In this document: positions 24,809 to 32,050 of the stretch, piece after piece
Numbering within the stretch: the stretch's first letter is position 1
Layout: each line of letters starts with the position of its first letter
DNA from: Micromonospora echinaurantiaca
Lineage (GTDB): Bacteria > Actinomycetota > Actinomycetes > Mycobacteriales > Micromonosporaceae
Assembly (NCBI RefSeq): GCF_900090235.1
Contig: NZ_LT607750.1
Span: forward strand, 6,653,501 to 6,717,500
Reading direction: 5' to 3'
DNA length: 64,000 bases
Translations under genes and position numbers: made by a program
Notes under the pieces: generated by a model
What the model was told of the DNA's origin: nothing
The model's input: only the letters and a program-made list of their open reading frames with translations
The model's database searches: none

Positions 24809-25627
24809 TCAGCTGACCGAGCGGGCGTAGGCCGCGGGGGAGACGCCGGTGACGGCGGTGAACTCGCGGACCAGGTGGGCCTGGTCGCTGTAGCCGAGGT
24901 CGGCGGCGAGGGCCGCCCAGTCGAGCGGCCCGCCGGCCGCCTGCTCGATGGCCTCCTGGAGCCGGTAGCGCCGGATCACCCACTTCGGGCTCACCCCGAC
25001 GTGGTCCAGGAAGAGCCGTTGCAGCCGCCGGGTGGAGACGTCGTGCCGGGCGGCGAAGTCATCCACCCGCACCAGGCTCCGGTCGGTGCGGATCTCCTCG
25101 ACCAGCGAGATCACCTCCTCGGTGACCGGGTCCGGTTCGGGCGACCAGCCGGTGAGCAGGTCGTCCAGGGCACGGCGGCGCTCGGCGTCCGTACCGGCGC
25201 AGCGGCCGGACCCGGCCGGCCCGCCGGCGGCGGGTGGCCAACGGTCGGCGAGGTCGGCGAACGGCCAGCGCCGGCCGGTGAGTTCGGCGACCGGCCGGCG
25301 CCAGAAGGGATGGAAGCCGCCCGGCCGGAACTGCACGCCGCTGACCCGCCCGGTGTCGCGCAGCGTGATCGAGAAGAGTTTCAGCCCGACGCCGGCCACC
25401 TCGGCCCGCTCGGGCCCGGCGCCGTCCCGCTGGAAGACCACGTTGACCGCGGGGTGCGGCACGACGTGCTGCACGAAGGGTTCGGTCAGCTCCCAGTCGA
25501 CGAACCAGTAGTGCTCGACCCACGGGCGGAGCGCCACGGCGGGCAGGTGCCGGCGGAAGCGGACCTGCCGCAGCAGCCGGGCCGGGTCCAGGATGCCCCG
25601 GCTGTCCCGTCGCGGCTGCTGTCGCAT
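24809..25627 (-). CDS. AraC-family transcriptional regulator
   Basis: A 272-residue protein. The N-terminal DUF6597/cupin-like region has HLPAVALRPWVEHYWFVDWE and FRPGGFHPFWRRPVAEL. The C-terminal AraC double helix-turn-helix (about 185-268) includes DFAARHDVSTRRLQRLFLDH, VGVSPKWVIRRYRLQ, LAADLGYSDQAHLVREF and TGVSPAAY. ATG 25627 is chosen because it follows the last plausible promoter sequence; the longer frame to 25753 would overlap the divergent gene. Its start is 31 bases from the divergent gene at 25659, which it may control. Confidence 0.88.
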   Translation of the reverse strand: MRQQPRRDSRGILDPARLLRQVRFRRHLPAVALRPWVEHYWFVDWELTEPFVQHVVPHPAVNVVFQRDGAGPERAEVAGVGLKLFSITLRDTGRVSGVQFRPGGFHPFWRRPVAELTGRRWPFADLADRWPPAAGGPAGSGRCAGTDAERRRALDDLLTGWSPEPDPVTEEVISLVEEIRTDRSLVRVDDFAARHDVSTRRLQRLFLDHVGVSPKWVIRRYRLQEAIEQAAGGPLDWAALAADLGYSDQAHLVREFTAVTGVSPAAYARSVS

Positions 25628-25658
25628 TTCTTCAAGACCGCCCTCATACGCTGGCTTT

Positions 25659-26231
25659 ATGGCTACCCAGACTAGTGATCTGCTGGCAGCGGCAGCGCCG
25701 CGGACCGTCGCGGTGGTCCGCGCCGTCGCCGACGAACAACTACACGTGCCCACCCCGTGCAGCGATTACACGGTGCGCGACCTGCTCAACCACCTCTACC
25801 AGGTGGTGGTGAACTTCCAGGAGCTCGCCGCGAAGCGGAGCGTGCAGTGGGCCGACAAGCCCGACCATCTCAGCGAGGGCTGGCGGGACCGGTTCGAGGT
25901 GGAGACGCGGCGGTTGGTCGACGCCTGGTCCGACCCGGCCAGCCTGGAGGGCGTCTCGCCGGGGATGGGCATGCCGCAGGCCGTGATCGGCGGCATGGTG
26001 CTGCTGGACCTCACCGTGCACGGCTGGGACCTCGCCGTGGCCACCGGCCAGTCGTACCGACCGGCGCCGGAGGTGGTGCCGGCACTGCACGAGCTGGTGG
26101 AGCAGTTGGCCCCGCAGGCCCGGCAGATGGGCGTCTTCGCCGAGCCGGTGCCGACCGACGCCGGCCTGCCCGACCTCGACCGGCTGCTCGGCCTGACCGG
26201 CCGGGATCCCGCCTGGACCGCCTCGGCCTGA
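25659..26231 (+). CDS. TIGR03086-type DinB/mycothiol-dependent metal-binding protein
   Basis: A 190-residue DinB-fold protein. PTPCSDYTVRDLLNHLYQVV near residue 30 has the first metal-site His. VLLDLTVHGWDLAVATGQ near 120 carries the second His and Asp. A family-typical tail with LDRLLGLTGRDPAW ends the chain. These proteins resemble mycothiol S-transferases and maleylpyruvate isomerases; the actual reaction is not predictable. It is divergent from an AraC regulator over 31 bases, and is followed by a strong hairpin at 26259. Confidence 0.82.
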   Translation: MATQTSDLLAAAAPRTVAVVRAVADEQLHVPTPCSDYTVRDLLNHLYQVVVNFQELAAKRSVQWADKPDHLSEGWRDRFEVETRRLVDAWSDPASLEGVSPGMGMPQAVIGGMVLLDLTVHGWDLAVATGQSYRPAPEVVPALHELVEQLAPQARQMGVFAEPVPTDAGLPDLDRLLGLTGRDPAWTASA

Positions 26232-26258
26232 CCGGCCGCGGCCTGACCGCCCTCCGAG

Positions 26259-26285
26259 GCCCGCGCGGCACCCGTCCGCGCGGGC
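26259..26285 (+). terminator. Hairpin terminator
   Basis: GCCCGCGCGG (26259-26268) pairs perfectly with CCGCGCGGGC (26276-26285) across a 7-base loop, 28 bases after the stop at 26231 and just before the PadR promoter. TTCGTTGA follows, only weakly T-rich. Confidence 0.6.
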
Positions 26286-26289
26286 TTCG

Positions 26290-26319
26290 TTGACAACGAC
26301 TATTCGCTCAGTGAATAGT
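26290..26319 (+). promoter_or_regulatory. PadR promoter with overlapping operator
   Basis: TTGACA (26290-26295) and GAATAG (26313-26318), 17 bases apart, form a good promoter. ACTATTC (26299-26305) and GAATAGT (26313-26319) are perfect inverted arms with a 7-base spacer covering the spacer and -10. Transcription would begin about 26325-26327, at or next to the GTG codon 26327. PadR autorepression fits. Confidence 0.65.
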
Positions 26320-26326
26320 GGCGGAC

Positions 26327-26863
26327 GTGTCCACTCCGCACGTCCTGCTCGGGCTGCTCGCCACCGGCACCAAGCACGGCTACGAGCTCAAGCGCGCGCA
26401 CGACGAGCGGTTGCCCCGGGCCCGTCCGCTGGCCTTCGGGCAGGTCTACGCGACGCTCGGCCGGCTGCAACGTGACGGGTTGGTGGCGGCGGCCGGGCAG
26501 GAGCGCCAGGGCGGCCCGGAGCGCACCGCGTACGAGCTGACCGAGCAGGGGCGCGCCGCGCTCGACCGGTGGCTGGGCGCGGTCGAGCCACCGATGCCGT
26601 ACGTCACCAGCACGCTCTTCGCCAAGGTCGTGGTGGCCCTGCTGGTGGCCGACGTGGACCGGGCCCGGGCCTACCTGGTCGCCCAGCGCGGGGCGCACAC
26701 CGAACGACTGCGGGAGCTGACCGCGGTCAAGACGTCGCCGTCGGCCACCCTCGACGACGCCGTGGCGGCCGATTACGCCATCGCTCACCTCGACGCCGAT
26801 CTCCGGTGGTTGCGCACCACCCTCGACCGGGTCGCCGACTGGCACCGGGAGGTGCACTCGTGA
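26327..26863 (+). CDS. PadR-family transcriptional regulator
   Basis: A 178-residue protein. The N-terminal winged helix (STPHVLLGLLATGTKHGYEL, then AFGQVYATLGRLQRDGLV and wing RTAYELTEQGRAALDRWL) is followed by a C-terminal dimerisation helix bundle. GTG 26327 is chosen over GTG 26318, because the latter lies inside the promoter -10 and operator. Leaderless translation from 26327 is likely. It overlaps the ABC ATPase gene by four bases (GTGA), so it most likely represses this three-gene export operon in response to a transported compound. Confidence 0.88.
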   Translation: MSTPHVLLGLLATGTKHGYELKRAHDERLPRARPLAFGQVYATLGRLQRDGLVAAAGQERQGGPERTAYELTEQGRAALDRWLGAVEPPMPYVTSTLFAKVVVALLVADVDRARAYLVAQRGAHTERLRELTAVKTSPSATLDDAVAADYAIAHLDADLRWLRTTLDRVADWHREVHS

Positions 26864-27561
26864 CGCAACTTCAGGCTCGCGCAGTGGTCAAGGCGTACGG
26901 GCCGACGCCCGCCCTGCGCGGCGTCACGCTCGACGTGGCCGATGGGGAGATCGTCGCCGTCACCGGGCCCAGCGGCTGCGGCAAGTCCACCCTGCTGCAC
27001 TGCCTCGCCGGGATCCTGCGGCCGGACGCGGGCGAGGTGAGCTGGCGGGGCGAGCGGATCGACACCTGGTCCGAGGCGGCCCGGTCCCGGCTGCGTCGCA
27101 CCGAGTTCGGGGTGCTGTTCCAGTTCGGTCAGCTCGTCGCCGAGCTGACGGCGGCGGAGAACGTCGCGCTTCCGCTGCTTCTCGCCGGCACGGGGCGGCG
27201 AGAGGCGCGGACCGCGGCGCTCACCTGGCTGGACCGGTTCGGGGTGGCCGAGGTGGCCGACGCCCGGCCGGGCGAGATGTCCGGTGGCCAGCAGCAGCGC
27301 TGTGCCACCGCCCGCGCGCTGGTCACCGAGCCCCGGGTGCTCTTCGCCGACGAGCCGACCGGCGCGCTGGACACGCTCGCCGGCGAACAGGTGCTCACCC
27401 AGCTGGTCCGGCTGGCCCGCCAGCAGGGCACCGCGGTGGTGCTGGTCACCCACGAACCGCGGATCGCCGCGTACGCCGACCGCGAGGTGGTCCTGCGCGA
27501 CGGCATGGTGGACCACACCGGGCTGGGGCTCGACGTGCCGCTGGCCGGCGGTCACCGGTGA
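26860..27561 (+). CDS. ABC transporter ATP-binding protein (MacB/LolD type)
   Basis: A 233-residue ATPase with Walker A GPSGCGKSTL near residue 38, Q-loop in LFQFGQLVAELTAAENV, signature MSGGQQQRCATARALV near 145, Walker B VLFADEPTGALD near 162, and H-loop VLVTHEPR. The LFADEPTGALD form and the FtsX-type partner place it in the mechanotransducing or antimicrobial-peptide exporter group. The signature is MSGGQ, normal for the family. GTG 26860 overlaps padR. It is translationally coupled to the permease by a GTGA overlap. Confidence 0.92.
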   Translation: MTQLQARAVVKAYGPTPALRGVTLDVADGEIVAVTGPSGCGKSTLLHCLAGILRPDAGEVSWRGERIDTWSEAARSRLRRTEFGVLFQFGQLVAELTAAENVALPLLLAGTGRREARTAALTWLDRFGVAEVADARPGEMSGGQQQRCATARALVTEPRVLFADEPTGALDTLAGEQVLTQLVRLARQQGTAVVLVTHEPRIAAYADREVVLRDGMVDHTGLGLDVPLAGGHR

Positions 27562-29084
27562 GGCCGGCGACGCTGCTCCGGCTGGCGCTGGCCGGCACCC
27601 GCACCGACACCGCCCGGGTGGTGCTGACCGGGCTCAGCGCCGCGCTGGCCACCCTCGCCGTGCTGGCCGCGCTGACCGTGCTGGCCATCCCGGAGGTGCC
27701 GGGCGACCCATGGGCGCAGGCCGAGCAGTACCGCAACAACCTGCTGCGTGAGCCGGGGCTGCGGGGCGGCACCGCGTTCGCGTTGTTGCTGCTCACCATC
27801 CCGGTGCTGGCGCTGGCCGGGCAGTGCGCCCGGCTGGGCGCACCGGCCCGGGACCGCCGGCTGGCCGCGCTCCGGCTGGCCGGCGCCACCCCGGGCCAGG
27901 TGACCCGGGTGGCCGTGTCCGAGACCGGGCTGGCCGCCCTGCTCGGCACGCTCGCCGGGCTCGCGGTCCATCTCGGCGGGCGCCAGCTGCTGCACCGCCC
28001 GGACGAGCGGGGTCTGCTCGCGCTCCCCACCGACGTGCTGCCGCCGGTCGGCGCACTGGTCGCGGTGGTGCTCGGGCTGCCGCTGGTCGCGGCGGCGGCC
28101 ACCGCGCTGCTGCTGCGCCGGGTCACCACCACGCCCTTCGGGGTGGTCCGGCGCACCGGCCAGCGGCGTGGACCGCGACCCTGGCCCGGTCTCCTGATCG
28201 GGCTGGGCCTGGCTGCCGGCGTGGGCGCCCTGCCGCTGCTGCGCACGGGTGACGGCCTTGGGAGCGGGGCGGCCCGCTGGCTGGTGCCCACGGTCGTGCT
28301 CGGGGGCGGGTTCGCCGCCGTGCTCGGCGTGGTGCTCGGCACCGGCTGGATCTCGTACGTCTCGGGGCGGCTGCTGCACCGGCTCGCCCGCCGCCCGGCG
28401 ATGCTGCTGGCGGCCCGGCGGCTGATGGCCGACCCGTGGGCCGGCAGCCGGACCTTCGCCGCCCTGCTCGCCGCAGTGGTCTTCGGGGCGGGCGCCGCGG
28501 CTCAGCGGGCCTACTTCGCGCTCAGCGACCGGGTGCAGCGCCAGGAGCACCGGCTGGTCGGCCTCGACGAGGGCGCGAACCCGTTCTACCTGCGCACGAT
28601 GAATCTGGTCGACCTGGCCGTGGCGGTGGCCGTGACGATCGCCGCCGGCGGCCTGCTGGTCGCGCTGGTCGAGGGCATCGTCGCCCGCCGCCGGGCGTAC
28701 GCGGCGCTGGTGGCGGGCGGGGTGCCGCGGAGCGTCGTCGGCCGGTCCATCGCCTGGCAGGCGCTGGTGCCGGCCGTCCCAGCGATCCTGGTCGCGATGA
28801 CCGTCGGGCTGCTGCTCGGCCGAGCCTGGTCCGGCCCGGTCTCCACGGGCACGGTCAGCGGGATGGTCTGCGACGCCGGGCCGGAGCTGTGCGCGGACCC
28901 GGCCACCCGGGCGCGGTACGAACGTCTGGTCGAGCCGGTCCGCCGCCAACTCACGCCCGACGTACCGCTGGAGCAGTTGGCGCTGCTCGGCGCGGGCGCG
29001 CTGGCCGCGGTGCTGGTCACCGTCGGTGTCGGTCTGCTCTTCCTGCGGTCCAGCACAGCGGTGGAGGAGCTGCGGACGACCTGA
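27558..29084 (+). CDS. FtsX-like ABC transporter permease
   Basis: A 508-residue membrane protein starting at GTG 27558. Spans near residues 20-45 and 72-92 are followed by the coupling region PARDRRLAALRLAGATPGQV, with further spans at about 115-130 and 155-195. A second FtsX half contains RRRAYAALVAGGVPRSVVGR and a final span near 480. The two-half layout is common in actinobacterial single-polypeptide permeases. A short extracytoplasmic loop with two Cys (VCDAGPELCADP, near 440) may be disulfide-linked. Together with the ATPase it forms an exporter of unknown substrate. Confidence 0.85.
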   Translation: MRPATLLRLALAGTRTDTARVVLTGLSAALATLAVLAALTVLAIPEVPGDPWAQAEQYRNNLLREPGLRGGTAFALLLLTIPVLALAGQCARLGAPARDRRLAALRLAGATPGQVTRVAVSETGLAALLGTLAGLAVHLGGRQLLHRPDERGLLALPTDVLPPVGALVAVVLGLPLVAAAATALLLRRVTTTPFGVVRRTGQRRGPRPWPGLLIGLGLAAGVGALPLLRTGDGLGSGAARWLVPTVVLGGGFAAVLGVVLGTGWISYVSGRLLHRLARRPAMLLAARRLMADPWAGSRTFAALLAAVVFGAGAAAQRAYFALSDRVQRQEHRLVGLDEGANPFYLRTMNLVDLAVAVAVTIAAGGLLVALVEGIVARRRAYAALVAGGVPRSVVGRSIAWQALVPAVPAILVAMTVGLLLGRAWSGPVSTGTVSGMVCDAGPELCADPATRARYERLVEPVRRQLTPDVPLEQLALLGAGALAAVLVTVGVGLLFLRSSTAVEELRTT

Positions 29085-29129
29085 CGCGGTGTAACGCCCG
29101 ACGGTGCCGGGGCGCTGTCAGCACCGGAA

Positions 29130-29170
29130 GGCCCGGTCCTCGGGCCCGCGCCCGGATCGGATCGGGCGCG
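29130..29170 (+). terminator. Two tandem GC-rich hairpins, possible terminator
   Basis: GGCCCG/CGGGCC (29130-29146) is immediately followed by CGCGCCCG/CGGGCGCG (29147-29170), between the permease stop and the next gene. No T-run follows, so termination is only possible, not shown. Confidence 0.35.
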
Positions 29171-29194
29171 CGTGGCAGCGGGAGAGTGCACCAG

Positions 29195-29611
29195 ATGCGG
29201 AACCAGCCGGGCGAGCCGACGCCGGTGTTCGTGGACGGCACCGGCCGACGCCGACGGGTCACCGTCATCGCCGGCAGCGCCATGGGCGTCGGGCTGCTGG
29301 CCAGCCTGGCGTTGATCCTCGCCGGCCTGTTCCTGGACACCTCGGTGTCGGTCCCCGGCTGGTCCGACGACCGGCCGCCGGCGGGCGTCGACGGCCGCGC
29401 CGAGCTCGGGGAGGCCTCCCTGATCACGCCGGGCCCGTCGCCGGTGACCAGCACCTCGGCGCCGGCGCCGACCGGCTCGCCGACGACCGGCGTGCGGCCC
29501 ACCTCGGTCCCGTCCGCAGCGCACCCCACCGCCTCGGACCACCCCGGGCTGGGCGACGAGCGGCGCGAGAACACCGGGAAGCCGTCGAAGTCGCCGGGCA
29601 AGCCGAGGTAA
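29195..29611 (+). CDS. Small single-span membrane protein
   Basis: A 138-residue protein: a short cytoplasmic N-terminus (MRNQPGEPTPVFVDGTGRRR), one span (VIAGSAMGVGLLASLALILAG, about 28-48), then a Ser/Thr/Pro-rich extracellular tail ending in a Lys-rich segment. I do not recognise a family. Its stop is only 2 bases from the start of the deacetylase-glycosyltransferase gene, so the pair is one operon. It could be an accessory or anchoring subunit of that enzyme, by context only. Confidence 0.7.
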   Translation: MRNQPGEPTPVFVDGTGRRRRVTVIAGSAMGVGLLASLALILAGLFLDTSVSVPGWSDDRPPAGVDGRAELGEASLITPGPSPVTSTSAPAPTGSPTTGVRPTSVPSAAHPTASDHPGLGDERRENTGKPSKSPGKPR

Positions 29612-29613
29612 CG

Positions 29614-31743
29614 GTGGCGCGACACGTCGCCCGCCGGGACCCGCGGGCGCACTGGATCCTGCTCCTGCTCGGGCTGGTGCTGCTGCTGGCCGCGCTCACC
29701 CTGAACGGCCTGGTGACCGGGCTGGCCGGCGGTTCCGGCCCGGCGGGCGGCGGCGCGGGCGCCGGCGCGGCGGCCGGCGTGCCGAAGCAGGTCACCTCCG
29801 GAGGCCCGGTGCTGCGGCTGGACCGGCCCGAGCCGGTCGACCGCACGCTGCCGGACCGGACCATCGCGCTCACCTTCGACGACGGACCGGACCCGCGCTG
29901 GACCCCGCAGGTGCTCGACGTGCTGCGCCGGCACCGCGCCCACGCCACCTTCTTCGTGGTCGGCGCCCGGGTCAACGAGCACCCGGACCTGGTCCGGCGG
30001 ATCCTCGACGAGGGACACGAGATCGGCTCGCACACCTTCACCCACGCCGACCTCGGCGGCGCACCGCAGTGGCGGCGGGACCTGGAACTCTCGCTGACCC
30101 GCAAGGCGGTCGCCGCTGCCACCGGCCGGGAGGTGACCCTGCTCCGGCCGCCGTTCTCGTCCAGCCCGCAGGCGTTGACCGGGCCGGAGTACGCGGCGCT
30201 GCGCGCCGCCGCCGGCAGCGGCCACGTCGCGGTGCTCGCCGACCGGGACACCAAGGACTGGCAACGCCCTGGGGTGCCGGCCATCGTCGAGGCGGCCACC
30301 CCGGCGAAGGGGCGGGGCGCGGTGGTGCTGATGCACGACGGCGGCGGCGACCGGGCCCAGACGGTCGCCGCGCTGGACCGGCTGCTGCCCGAGCTGACCG
30401 GGCAGGGCTACCGGTTCACCACCGTCTCGGCCGGCATCGACGCGCCCGGGTCGATGCTGCCGGCCGCCGCGAGCAGCCGCTGGAGCGGCACCGCGCTGCG
30501 CTGGGCCCAGCTCGGCGCCGGTGGGCTGGCCACGGCGATGAACGTGCTGCTCGGGATCGCGTTGGTGCTGGGGGTGGCCCGGCTGGCCGTCCAGGTGGTC
30601 TGTGCCCAGCGGCACGTGCGGCGGGTCCGCCGGCCGAAGCACCGCCGGCCGCCGGTCACCGTGCCGGTCTCGGTGATCGTGCCGGCGTACAACGAGGCGG
30701 CCAACATCGCGGCGACCGTCCGGTCCCTGGTGGCCAGCGCCTATCCGGCGCTGGAGGTGATCGTGGTCGACGACGGCTCCACCGACGGCACAGCGGACAT
30801 CGTGGAGCGGATGCGGCTGCGCGGGGTGCGGGTCCTGCGGCAGGCCAACGCCGGGAAGCCGGCGGCGCTGAACACCGGGATCCGGGCCGCCCGGGCCGAC
30901 CTGCTGGTGCTGGTGGACGGCGACACGGTGTTCCAGCCGGACACCGTGTACCGGCTGGTGCAGGGCTTCGCCGACCCGACCGTGGGCGCGATCTCCGGCA
31001 ACACCAAGGTCGCCAACCGGCGCCGGCTGCTCGGCCGGTGGCAGCACCTGGAGTACGTGATCGGCTTCAACCTCGACCGCCGGATGTATGACGTGCTGGA
31101 GTGCATGCCGACCATCCCGGGCGCGATCGGCGCGTTCCGCCGGCAGGTGCTGCTCGCCGTCGGCGGGGTGCCCGCGGACACCCTCGCCGAGGACACCGAC
31201 CTCACCATGCGGGTACTGCGGGCCGGCTGGCGGGTGGTCTACGAGGAGGCGGCGATCGCCTGGACCGAGGCGCCGTCGTCGCTGCGTCAGCTCTGGCGGC
31301 AGCGCTACCGCTGGTGCTACGGCACCATGCAGGCGATGTGGAAGCACCGGCACGTGCTGCGCGAGCGGGGCGCCGGCGGCAAGCTCGGCCGGCGCGGCCT
31401 GCCGTACCTGGCCGTGTTCCAGCTCGTGCTGCCGCTCACCGCGCCGGCGGTGGACGTCTTCGCCCTCTACGGCCTGCTCTTCCTGCCCTGGTCGTCGCTC
31501 GCCCTGGCCTGGGCCGGGCTGCTGCTGCTCCAGGCGCTCACCGCCGGCTACGCGCTGCGGCTGGACCGGGAGCGGCTCGGGCCGCTGTGGAGCCTGCCGT
31601 TGCAGCAACTGGTCTACCGCCAGGTGATGTACCTGGTGGTGGTGCAGTCGGTGGTCACGGCGGTGATCGGCAACCGGCTCCGCTGGCAGCGCATGGTCCG
31701 CACCGGCGAGGCAGCCGCCCTCGTCACCGGCCGCTCCGCCTGA
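29614..31743 (+). CDS. Bifunctional polysaccharide deacetylase/glycosyltransferase family 2 protein
   Basis: A 709-residue membrane enzyme. N-terminal span (about 12-34) precedes a NodB deacetylase domain (about 85-290), with TFDDGPDP near 88, SHTFTHAD near 140 (metal His pair), LRPPFSSS and VVLMHDGG. A second span (about 305-330) leads to a GT2 synthase domain, with VIVPAYNEAAN, VVDDGSTDGTAD, LVDGDTVF, EDTDLTMR and RQRYRWCYG (QxxRW-type motif), then C-terminal spans. It would polymerise and deacetylate an amino-sugar polymer, as PgaB/PgaC-type systems do with separate proteins. GTG 29614 is chosen from coupling to the upstream gene. The polymer itself is unknown. Confidence 0.9.
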   Translation: MARHVARRDPRAHWILLLLGLVLLLAALTLNGLVTGLAGGSGPAGGGAGAGAAAGVPKQVTSGGPVLRLDRPEPVDRTLPDRTIALTFDDGPDPRWTPQVLDVLRRHRAHATFFVVGARVNEHPDLVRRILDEGHEIGSHTFTHADLGGAPQWRRDLELSLTRKAVAAATGREVTLLRPPFSSSPQALTGPEYAALRAAAGSGHVAVLADRDTKDWQRPGVPAIVEAATPAKGRGAVVLMHDGGGDRAQTVAALDRLLPELTGQGYRFTTVSAGIDAPGSMLPAAASSRWSGTALRWAQLGAGGLATAMNVLLGIALVLGVARLAVQVVCAQRHVRRVRRPKHRRPPVTVPVSVIVPAYNEAANIAATVRSLVASAYPALEVIVVDDGSTDGTADIVERMRLRGVRVLRQANAGKPAALNTGIRAARADLLVLVDGDTVFQPDTVYRLVQGFADPTVGAISGNTKVANRRRLLGRWQHLEYVIGFNLDRRMYDVLECMPTIPGAIGAFRRQVLLAVGGVPADTLAEDTDLTMRVLRAGWRVVYEEAAIAWTEAPSSLRQLWRQRYRWCYGTMQAMWKHRHVLRERGAGGKLGRRGLPYLAVFQLVLPLTAPAVDVFALYGLLFLPWSSLALAWAGLLLLQALTAGYALRLDRERLGPLWSLPLQQLVYRQVMYLVVVQSVVTAVIGNRLRWQRMVRTGEAAALVTGRSA

Positions 31744-31765
31744 CCCCGCCTCCCCGCATCCCGCA

Positions 31766-31819
31766 CGTACCGAGAAAGAGTGGCCGCTCTTCGCGGAATG
31801 GCCACTCTTTCTCGGTACG
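31766..31819. repeat. Long inverted repeat, family B copy 1
   Basis: CGTACCGAGAAAGAGTGGCC at 31766-31785 is perfectly complementary to 31800-31819, leaving a 14-base loop. It lies between the convergent stops at 31743 and 31846, so it can terminate transcription from both sides. The core AGAAAGAGTGGCC is shared with a second copy at 59032. Confidence 0.85.
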
Positions 31820-31845
31820 AGCGCGGTTGTAGTGGGCCGGGCGGG

Positions 31846-32040
31846 TCAGGTGGGGGCGTCGAAGAGGCCGGTGGACCAGGAGATGGCCAGGCCGACGAGG
31901 GCCGAGCAGCAGCAGACCAGCAGCGCGGCGGCGACCACGCCGAGGACCAGCCAGGCCGGTCCGCGCCGGGACACCGGCTGCTCCGCCGGAGCCTCCGGAC
32001 CGGGCGGCTCCGCGTCCGCCCGGTCGTCGTCGAGGGTCAT
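31846..32040 (-). CDS. Small single-span membrane protein
   Basis: A 64-residue protein starting at ATG 32040. An acidic Pro-rich N-terminus (MTLDDDRADAEPP) leads to one hydrophobic span, WLVLGVVAAALLVCCCSALV, containing three adjacent cysteines, and a short tail. No family is recognised. It lies 10 bases after the oligopeptidase stop on the same strand, so it is probably its operon partner. Confidence 0.65.
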   Translation of the reverse strand: MTLDDDRADAEPPGPEAPAEQPVSRRGPAWLVLGVVAAALLVCCCSALVGLAISWSTGLFDAPT

Positions 32041-32050
32041 CGCGGACGCC

